A stretch of DNA of 64,000 nt from Streptomyces albus subsp. albus (GTDB lineage: Bacteria; Actinomycetota; Actinomycetes; Streptomycetales; Streptomycetaceae). This document shows positions 50,271 through 56,392 of the stretch, in pieces (within the stretch, counting starts at the first letter, position 1; the number at the start of each line of letters is the position of its first letter). The notes under the pieces are model-generated. The model had not been told where the DNA came from. It worked only from the letters and a program-made list of their open reading frames with translations, and did not search any database. The stretch covers positions 15,808 through 79,807 of the forward strand of contig NZ_JODR01000030.1 of assembly GCF_000725885.1 (NCBI RefSeq), written 5' to 3'. Position numbers and translations under genes: made by a program.

Positions 50271-50330
50271 ATAGGTTGCCTCTTATATAGGGCGCAAACT
50301 ATATAGGCGCCGCTTGATACACTGTCAAGC
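50271..50330. promoter_or_regulatory. Operator/promoter region of arsR and the MFS exporter
   Basis: Three direct TATAGG repeats at 50271, 50286 and 50302 (spacing 15 and 16 bp) in an AT-rich island, then a dyad GCTTGA-N7-TCAAGC at 50312-50330 that abuts the ArsR start codon. GATACA inside the dyad may be the arsR -10 box. Confidence 0.6.
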
Positions 50331-50627
50331 GTGACGAACCATCAGGCGGACGCAGCGATACTGAAGACCCTCGGGCACCCGGTGCGGCTGGGGATCGTGC
50401 GGGCTCTGGCGGCGCAGCCGGAGACCTGCGCCTGCGACTTCACAGAACTGTTCGACGTCTCACAGCCGACCATCAGCCAGCACCTGAAGGTGCTGCGCGA
50501 GGCCGGAGTGGTGAGCTCGCGCCGGCGCGGCGTACAGATCTGCTACTCGGTACGACCGGAGGCCGTCTCGGCGCTCCGTGCCCTGGTGGAGGAGTTGGAG
50601 CCCGTGCGGCTGGCCGACGCGGGCTGA
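50331..50627 (+). CDS. ArsR-family repressor with a Cys-x-Cys sensor motif
   Basis: 98 aa, GTG start right at the dyad, no ribosome site (probably leaderless). HTH_5 with recognition helix VSQPTISQHLKVLREAGVVS. ETCACDF (Cys33, Cys35) is at the position of the ELCVCDL thiol motif of As(III)-sensing ArsR. Autorepression and control of the divergent MFS gene are expected. The inducer may be As(III) or a thiol-reactive/redox signal such as the redox-cycling azapteridine; the second is speculation. Confidence 0.85.
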   Translation: MTNHQADAAILKTLGHPVRLGIVRALAAQPETCACDFTELFDVSQPTISQHLKVLREAGVVSSRRRGVQICYSVRPEAVSALRALVEELEPVRLADAG

Positions 50628-50680
50628 ACCCCCGCAGCCCCGGGCGGCTCCGCTCCGAGGACAGCGGGGTGGCACGCCGC

Positions 50681-51427
50681 TCAGCCGAGGGCTTCGAACA
50701 TGACGATCGGCGGGTTCGCGAGGAAGGCGTCCCAGTAGCCTTCGCCGAACCGCTCTTCGGCGTGCGCCGGCACCGCCATCGGCAGCCAACGCAGGGAGCC
50801 GAAACCGGCCTCGGTGAAGGCACGTTCGTACACCTCGGGCCGGATGAGGCACGTCTCGAACGTGACGGGCGGCTCAAGCGCGGCCGTGACCCGGATGTGC
50901 GTCCCGAACGGCGTGGTGGTGCGCTCCTCGAACACGAAACCGTACGGGTCGGGCCGGGGACCGTCGAAGGAGAAGCGCGGGTTCTGGGTGACGCCGACGA
51001 ACCGTCCCGTCCCGAGGACGCTCCGCGCGCCCCGGCACATGTCCGTCAACTCCTCCTCGTTCCTGGCGTAGTTCAGCAGGTACGCCGCCGTGACCAGGTC
51101 GAAGCCGCCCAGACCTGACAGGTCGGGCCGCGCGGCGTCCCCGACCAGGTACTCGGTGCCCAGCGCGAAGCTCCGCTCGGCCGCCCGGGCCGCCTCGATC
51201 ATCGCCGGTGACACATCCAGCCCCAGCGCGCGGGAGGCCCCCCGCTCCTTCAGGGAGCGGGTGTAGAAGCCGTCGCCGCAGGCGAGGTCGAGAACCCGTT
51301 TCCCGGCCACGTCCCCGACCAGCCGCAGGAAGCTGTCCCGCTCCGGATACACCGTGGGCAGGACCCTTGCGTCCTCCCATTGGGCTCCGATCGCGTCGTA
51401 CTGGGGCGCGGTCTTCCGTCGGCTCAT
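50681..51427 (-). CDS. ToxA-like SAM-dependent methyltransferase (MT2)
   Basis: 248 aa; ATG overlaps the stop of the molybdenum subunit gene by 4 bp (ATGA). YDAIGAQWEDARVLPTVYPE, VLDLACGDGFYTRSLKERGA (motif I), ALGLDVSPAMIEAARAAERS, VTAAYLLNYARNEEELTDMC and the ending ANPPIVMFEALG. Paralogue of MT1 and MT3. Its coupling to the molybdenum hydroxylase suggests that it methylates the product of that enzyme. Confidence 0.85.
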   Translation of the reverse strand: MSRRKTAPQYDAIGAQWEDARVLPTVYPERDSFLRLVGDVAGKRVLDLACGDGFYTRSLKERGASRALGLDVSPAMIEAARAAERSFALGTEYLVGDAARPDLSGLGGFDLVTAAYLLNYARNEEELTDMCRGARSVLGTGRFVGVTQNPRFSFDGPRPDPYGFVFEERTTTPFGTHIRVTAALEPPVTFETCLIRPEVYERAFTEAGFGSLRWLPMAVPAHAEERFGEGYWDAFLANPPIVMFEALG

Positions 51428-53790
51428 GCCGGGTCTTCCTTCCGGTGGTGGAGGCCGAGGATGTCCTCGGGACGGACGGGGAGGCGGGCCAGCGCGCGTC
51501 CGGTGGCGTCCCGGACGGCTGCGGCGACGGCGGCCGGTGACGTGACGTGCGGCATCTCCCCCGCGCCGCGCAGCCCGTAGGGCGCGTGCGCATCGGCGCA
51601 CTCCAGGATCTCCGTCCGCATCCGGGGCACATCGGCCGTCGTCGGCAGGTGGTAGTCGGTGAAGGACGTCGTGCGTACCTCTCCGCGCTCCAGCAGGATC
51701 TCCTCCATCAGGGCGAGACCGAGCCCCTGGGCGCTGCCCCCGTGCAGCTGGCCGCGCAGGGCCGGCGGGTTCATCGCCCTGCCCACGTCCTGCACGCAGT
51801 CGAGCGCCACCACCCGCACCAGCCCCAGCTCCACATCGACGTCCACCACGGCGCGGTGCGCCGAGAAGGCGAACTGGAAGACGGAGTCGCCCTGTCCCGT
51901 CCCGTCATCCAGCGGCCGGGTCGGCCGGTGGTGCCACTCCACGGTCTCCGCCACCGCTCCCTCGGCCAGTACCTTGGCCAGGTCGAGGAGGACCGCGCCG
52001 TTGCCGTCGACGACCGCGCCCCGCGACACTCCGGCCGCCGGCCCCTGCCCGGCCCCCGCCAGCAGTTCGTCGGCCCGCCGCAGCACCCGGGTCCGCACGG
52101 CCTCGGCGGCGGCCTTGACCGCTCCCCCGGTGACATAGCTCTGCCGGGCCGAGGAGGTGGGTCCCGCGTCGCCGAAGCCGCTGTCGCCCTGCTCCACCAG
52201 CACCGTCTCCACATCCAGTTCCGTACGTGCGATCTGGGCCTGGAGGGTCACGAGCCCCTGCCCGACCTCGGCCGCCGCCGTACGGACCCGCACCCGGGGC
52301 AGCCCCTCGTGCAGCTCCAGCACGACGCGCGCGGTGGAGTAGTCGTCGAAGCCCTCGACGAAGCCGACGTTCTTCAGACCGGCGGCGAAACCCACTCCGC
52401 GCACGACACGCCCGGGCACCGGGGTGCCCATGCACAAGGCGGCCGTGGCGGAGCCGGACGGGGCCGCCTCCTGCCGCGGGAGGGGCATGGCGCGCAGCCG
52501 GCCGAGGAGTTCGGCGACCGGGGCCGGGTGGTCGAGCACCTGCCCGTTGGCCACCACGGAGCCCTGCCGGACGGCGTTGCGGGTGCGCACCTCGACCGGG
52601 TCGAGATCCAGTGCGCGGGCGAGCCGGTCCATCTGCGACTCGTAGCCGAAGCAGGTCTGTACGGCGCCGAAGCCGCGCATCGCACCGGAGGGCGGGTTGT
52701 GCGTGTAGACGGTGCGTACGTCGACCCGCACGTGCTCCACCTCGTAGGGGCCCACCGAACAGGTCGCCACCGTGCCCGTGACCGCCGGGGAACTGGAGGC
52801 GTACGCGCCCCCGTCCAGGATGATGTCGGCCTTGACGTAGACGAGCTTCCCCTCGCGGGTCGCCCCGTGCTCGTAGGTCATCCTGGCCGGATGGCGGTGC
52901 GCGTGGCCGAGGAAGGACTCCTCGCGGGAATAGCACATCTTGACCGGACGATCGGTGCGCAGCGCCAGCAGACAGGCGTGGACGTGCATGGACAGGTCCT
53001 CGCGGGCCCCGAACGCACCGCCCACACCGGCCAGCCGCACCCTCACCTTCTCCCCCGGCAGCGCGAGCGAAGCCGCGACCTGCTCGTGGTCGACGTGTAT
53101 CCACTGGGTCGCCACGTGGAGATCGACTCCGCCGTCGGCCGCGGGGACCGCCATACCCGACTCCGGGCTCAGGAACGCCTGGTCCTGCACCCCGGTCTCG
53201 TACTCGCCGCGCACCACCACGTCGGCGTGCGGCAGCTCTCCCCGCTGCGCCGCACCACGGCGCACGCGTACGTGCCGTACGAGGTTTCCCTGGGGCTGCA
53301 CCCGTACGGCGTCCGGGGCGAGGGCCGAGTCCGGGTCGGTCAGCGGCGGGAGGACCTCGTAGACGACCCGCACCAGTGCGGCGGCGCGGCGGGCGGTCGC
53401 CGGATGGTCGGCCGCCAGCACGGCGACCGGTTCGCCGTGGAAGCGCACGGTGTCCATGGCGAGCACCGGCTGGTCCACGACCATGGCGCCGTGCAGTTTG
53501 CGGCCCGGGACGTCCGCGTGGGTGAGTACGGCGTGCACGCCGGGGAGGGCCAGGGCCTCGGCGGTGTCGATCCGCACGATCCGGGCGTGCGGATGCGGGC
53601 TGCGGACGGTCGCCCCCCACAGCATCCCGGCGGCCCACAGGTCGGAGGAGTAGGCGAACCCTCCGGTGGCCTTCAGCAGACCGTCGGGCCGGGGTGCGGC
53701 CTCCCCGATCCGGGCCCCGCGTCCCTCCACGTCCGGCTGGGCCGGAAGGGCGACCGTCTGGCTGCGCCGCGTCGGCGCGTCGCCGCTCAC
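51424..53790 (-). CDS. Molybdenum-cofactor subunit of a xanthine-dehydrogenase-type hydroxylase
   Basis: 788 aa, GTG start overlapping the FeS gene by 4 bp. Standard Ald_Xan_dh_C domains: an N-terminal a/b-hammerhead (DGLLKATGGFAYSSDL), QDQAFLSPESGMAVPAADGG, the molybdopterin loop VRLAGVGGAFGAREDLSMHV, SGAMRGFGAVQTCFGYESQM, EVGQGLVTLQAQIARTELDV and the catalytic-Glu region GLRGAGEMPHVTSPAAVAAA. Family enzymes hydroxylate electron-poor carbon next to ring nitrogen using water. In an azapteridine cluster, a C-H of the heterocycle (for example C3 of the triazine) is the natural candidate substrate. Confidence 0.9.
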   Translation of the reverse strand: MSGDAPTRRSQTVALPAQPDVEGRGARIGEAAPRPDGLLKATGGFAYSSDLWAAGMLWGATVRSPHPHARIVRIDTAEALALPGVHAVLTHADVPGRKLHGAMVVDQPVLAMDTVRFHGEPVAVLAADHPATARRAAALVRVVYEVLPPLTDPDSALAPDAVRVQPQGNLVRHVRVRRGAAQRGELPHADVVVRGEYETGVQDQAFLSPESGMAVPAADGGVDLHVATQWIHVDHEQVAASLALPGEKVRVRLAGVGGAFGAREDLSMHVHACLLALRTDRPVKMCYSREESFLGHAHRHPARMTYEHGATREGKLVYVKADIILDGGAYASSSPAVTGTVATCSVGPYEVEHVRVDVRTVYTHNPPSGAMRGFGAVQTCFGYESQMDRLARALDLDPVEVRTRNAVRQGSVVANGQVLDHPAPVAELLGRLRAMPLPRQEAAPSGSATAALCMGTPVPGRVVRGVGFAAGLKNVGFVEGFDDYSTARVVLELHEGLPRVRVRTAAAEVGQGLVTLQAQIARTELDVETVLVEQGDSGFGDAGPTSSARQSYVTGGAVKAAAEAVRTRVLRRADELLAGAGQGPAAGVSRGAVVDGNGAVLLDLAKVLAEGAVAETVEWHHRPTRPLDDGTGQGDSVFQFAFSAHRAVVDVDVELGLVRVVALDCVQDVGRAMNPPALRGQLHGGSAQGLGLALMEEILLERGEVRTTSFTDYHLPTTADVPRMRTEILECADAHAPYGLRGAGEMPHVTSPAAVAAAVRDATGRALARLPVRPEDILGLHHRKEDPA

Positions 53791-54308
53791 GGGGCGCCGT
53801 CCGGCTGCACGAGGGCGCCGCGCTCTGCCCTGCGGTACTCGGCGGCCAGCAGCACCGCTTCCACGATGTGCTGGTAGCCCGTGCAGCGGCAGATGTTCCC
53901 CGCGAGGGCCTGCCGCACCTCCGCCTCCTGAGGGTCGGGAGTGTGCCGCAGCAGGTTGTGTGCCGCCAGCAGCATCCCGGGCGTGCAGAAGCCGCACTGC
54001 ACCGCGCCCGCGTCCAGGAACGCCCGCTGGACGGAATCCGGTCCGTCCTCCTCGCCGGGCCCGCCCTGTCCGGCGAGGCCCTCGACGGTCGTCACCGAGC
54101 ACTCCCTGGCCTGCACGGCGGGCACCAGGCACGAGCAGCAGAGCATGCCGTCGAGCAGGACCGAGCACGAGCCGCATCTTCCTTGCTCACAGGCGTTCTT
54201 GGTGCCCGGGAGCCCCACCCGCTCCCGCAGCACGAACAGCAGGCTCTCGCTCTCCCGGACCTCCTCCAGCATGTGCCGTTCGCCGTTCACGGTGAGGTTC
54301 ATGCGCAT
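53787..54308 (-). CDS. 2Fe-2S subunit of the molybdenum hydroxylase
   Basis: 173 aa. Plant-type ferredoxin centre NACEQGRCGSCSVLLDG with a further Cys in CCSCLVP, and the second [2Fe-2S] domain AVQCGFCTPGMLLAAHNLLR plus LAGNICRCTGYQHIVEAVLL. ATG 54308 is chosen for GGAG 8 nt upstream; ATG 54302 would give a 4-bp overlap with the FAD gene instead. Passes electrons from the Mo site to FAD. Confidence 0.95.
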   Translation of the reverse strand: MRMNLTVNGERHMLEEVRESESLLFVLRERVGLPGTKNACEQGRCGSCSVLLDGMLCCSCLVPAVQARECSVTTVEGLAGQGGPGEEDGPDSVQRAFLDAGAVQCGFCTPGMLLAAHNLLRHTPDPQEAEVRQALAGNICRCTGYQHIVEAVLLAAEYRRAERGALVQPDGAP

Positions 54309-55177
54309 CGGTGCCGCTCCGTCCTGTAGTTCTCCCATGCCTGAGCGAGGCTTCTGCGCGCGAGCACGGACAGTGCCCGCCTGCGGTACTCGGCCGTGGC
54401 ACGGACGTCGTCACCCAGCACTGCCCCCTCGGCGGCCAGTTCGCCGAAGTGCCGCACCACCTCGTCCGGCAGACGCTCGCCGGACTCCCACGTTCCGTGC
54501 GCGGCCAGCTGCCCGGCCAGGAACGCCTCCGCCACCGCAGCGGGAGCCGGCCGGTCCGCCCCTCCCACACCGGTGAGCACCTGGCGGGTGGAGGGCCACA
54601 GCGCCACGGCGAAGGAACAGGTCGCCAGGGTGGCGACGGCCTTGCGGCCCACCTTGGTGAACAGCTGGGGGCCTTCCGGCCGGGGCAGCAGTACGGCTTC
54701 GATCAGTTCGTCGCCCTCCCGGGCCGTTCGGCCGGGGCCGGAGAAGAACTCCCGTACCGGCACGCGCCGGCTGCCGCGTACGGAGGCCAGTTCGACCTCG
54801 GCCCGGCAGGCCAGCAGGGCGGGGTGCGCGTCGGCGGCGGGCCAGGCCGAGCCCAGACTCCCCCCGAGGGTGCCCCGGTTGCGGATCTGCCGGGAGCCCA
54901 CCGCGCCGGCGGCTGCGGCGAGGCCGGGCAGTTCGCCGCGCAGTTCGTCGGTCAGGGTGCTGTAGGTGGTGTTCGCGCCCAGCCGGTACCGTCCCTCCCC
55001 GTACCGCCGGCGGGACAGATGGCCGAGGCGGGACAGGTCGAGGGCGCGGGCGGGAAGCCCCCGGCTCATGTTCCAGCCGACCATCACATCGGTGCCTCCG
55101 GCGACGGGCACGGTGCCGGGTCGCCCGGCCATCAACTCCAGCGCCTCCTGGCGGTCACGTGGCAGCAGGAACTCCAT
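54299..55177 (-). CDS. FAD-binding subunit of the molybdenum hydroxylase
   Basis: 292 aa from ATG 55177 (GGAGG upstream). CO-dehydrogenase/xanthine-dehydrogenase FAD fold: VPVAGGTDVMVGWNMSRG, IRNRGTLGGSLGSAWPAADA (flavin-binding motif) and VGRKAVATLATCSFAVALWP. Completes an intact three-subunit hydroxylase; first of the three overlapping genes, 14 bp after the MT3 stop. Confidence 0.9.
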   Translation of the reverse strand: MEFLLPRDRQEALELMAGRPGTVPVAGGTDVMVGWNMSRGLPARALDLSRLGHLSRRRYGEGRYRLGANTTYSTLTDELRGELPGLAAAAGAVGSRQIRNRGTLGGSLGSAWPAADAHPALLACRAEVELASVRGSRRVPVREFFSGPGRTAREGDELIEAVLLPRPEGPQLFTKVGRKAVATLATCSFAVALWPSTRQVLTGVGGADRPAPAAVAEAFLAGQLAAHGTWESGERLPDEVVRHFGELAAEGAVLGDDVRATAEYRRRALSVLARRSLAQAWENYRTERHRCA

Positions 55178-55191
55178 GGGTGCCTCCGCGT

Positions 55192-55968
55192 TCAGGGCCG
55201 GCCGGAACGGACACAGCTGAAGCAGATCCACGGCGGGTTGGCGAAGTAGTTGGCCCAGTACGGCGGGCCGAATTCGAGAAGCCCCTCGAAGGAGAGTTCC
55301 GTGGGGCGCCAGGTGAATTTCTCGAAGCCGGCACCCGAGAAGGCGTCCTCGTAGACCGATTCGTGCAGGATGTGGGCGCGGAAATCGAAAGGCTTCGAAG
55401 TGTTCGCGGTGACATGCACTTCATTTCCGTACGGAAGGACCTGCACACGCTCGAAGGAAAAACCGTACTTGGCCAGGCCGGGACCGTCGAGGTCCAGACC
55501 GGGGCGCGCGTTCAGCGACCGGAACTCGCCACCCGGCCGCAGATTACGCGCCACCGCGTGCGCCATGCCTGACATGGCCTCGGGTGAACTCGCATAGTTG
55601 AGAAGGTAAATACCGAGAACGACGTCGAAAACACCCAGCGACGGCAGGTCCGTGGCGTCGCCGACCCGGTACTCGATGCCGAGCCGGTCGGCCTCCTCCT
55701 GCTCGGCGGCGACCTTGACCATCTCGGCGGAGATGTCCACGCCCACCACCCGCTGAGCGCCCAGCCGCCGGGCGGCCCGGGAGTAGACCCCGCTGCCACA
55801 GGCGAGATCGAGCACGCGGAGCCCGGTCATGTCTCCCATGAGGCGCAGTACGCTCGGCCGTTCCACGAAGCGGGCCAGCGGCAGCCGCTTGGCGGCGTCG
55901 TACGTCCCGCCGATGCGGTCGTACTGTTCCTGCTGCGGGCGGTGGTGCGACGACAAGGCATCATGCAT
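55192..55968 (-). CDS. ToxA-like SAM-dependent methyltransferase (MT3)
   Basis: 258 aa from ATG 55968 (AAGGTGG 6 nt upstream; a GTG three codons earlier is possible). YDRIGGTYDAAKRLPLARFV, VLDLACGSGVYSRAARRLGA (motif I), VVGVDISAEMVKVAAEQEEA, VVLGIYLLNYASSPEAMSGM and WANYFANPPWICFSC. Closest to MT1 in the N-terminal part (same 'RLPLARFVE' segment). First gene of the second cluster operon (MT3, FAD, FeS, Mo, MT2). Somewhat lower GC around 55330-55620 than its neighbours. Confidence 0.85.
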   Translation of the reverse strand: MHDALSSHHRPQQEQYDRIGGTYDAAKRLPLARFVERPSVLRLMGDMTGLRVLDLACGSGVYSRAARRLGAQRVVGVDISAEMVKVAAEQEEADRLGIEYRVGDATDLPSLGVFDVVLGIYLLNYASSPEAMSGMAHAVARNLRPGGEFRSLNARPGLDLDGPGLAKYGFSFERVQVLPYGNEVHVTANTSKPFDFRAHILHESVYEDAFSGAGFEKFTWRPTELSFEGLLEFGPPYWANYFANPPWICFSCVRSGRP

Positions 55969-56392
55969 GGCGGCCACCTTTACGTACAGGACGGGAACAT
56001 CAATGCAACGGCACGATCCTTGATCGGCTGCGGTTTTCGTTCATCACGGAAGCTCCGTAGGGCCACCGAATGATTAGGCATGGAGCACCGAGAGATCCAT
56101 CTGAGCCGATCGCAGGAAGAGGCAGGACACATCACACGATTCTGCCTGCCGGGCAGTGAGCACAAACCCCGCCTTCACCGGCGCACCCTGGTGCTGCCCG
56201 GTAGCGGCTAAGCCGCAGGTGGGTCACCATTGCGTGTCGGCGCGGGCCGCGCCGGCACGCAGGCGTGGCCGCACGGGGAATCGCGCGCGAGGCACCGATC
56301 TTGGGCCCGGATGGTTAGACTGCAGCGATACAACTACGGCCCGTCCACGCGCAATTCCTTGCGATACCGGTTTTTCCTAGCCAGTCCTACGC
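55969..56392. other. Divergent promoter region between MT3 and the LAL regulator
   Basis: 424 bp, more AT-rich than average. It must hold the promoter of the MT3-hydroxylase operon (left) and of the LAL gene (right). TAGACT near 56315 and GATACC near 56363 are possible -10 boxes; no confident operator for the regulator was found and no gene is seen. Confidence 0.4.

Noticed and set aside
50271..50310. AT-rich repeats as a phage or element attachment site
   Set aside because: They lie in a divergent promoter beside an ArsR gene, with no integrase or tRNA nearby; an operator is the simpler reading.
51424..55177. Primary purine-degradation xanthine dehydrogenase or CO dehydrogenase
   Set aside because: The three subunits are intact but are embedded between two ToxA-like methyltransferases with overlapping genes, and no purine or CO accessory genes are present. 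The substrate nevertheless remains unproven.
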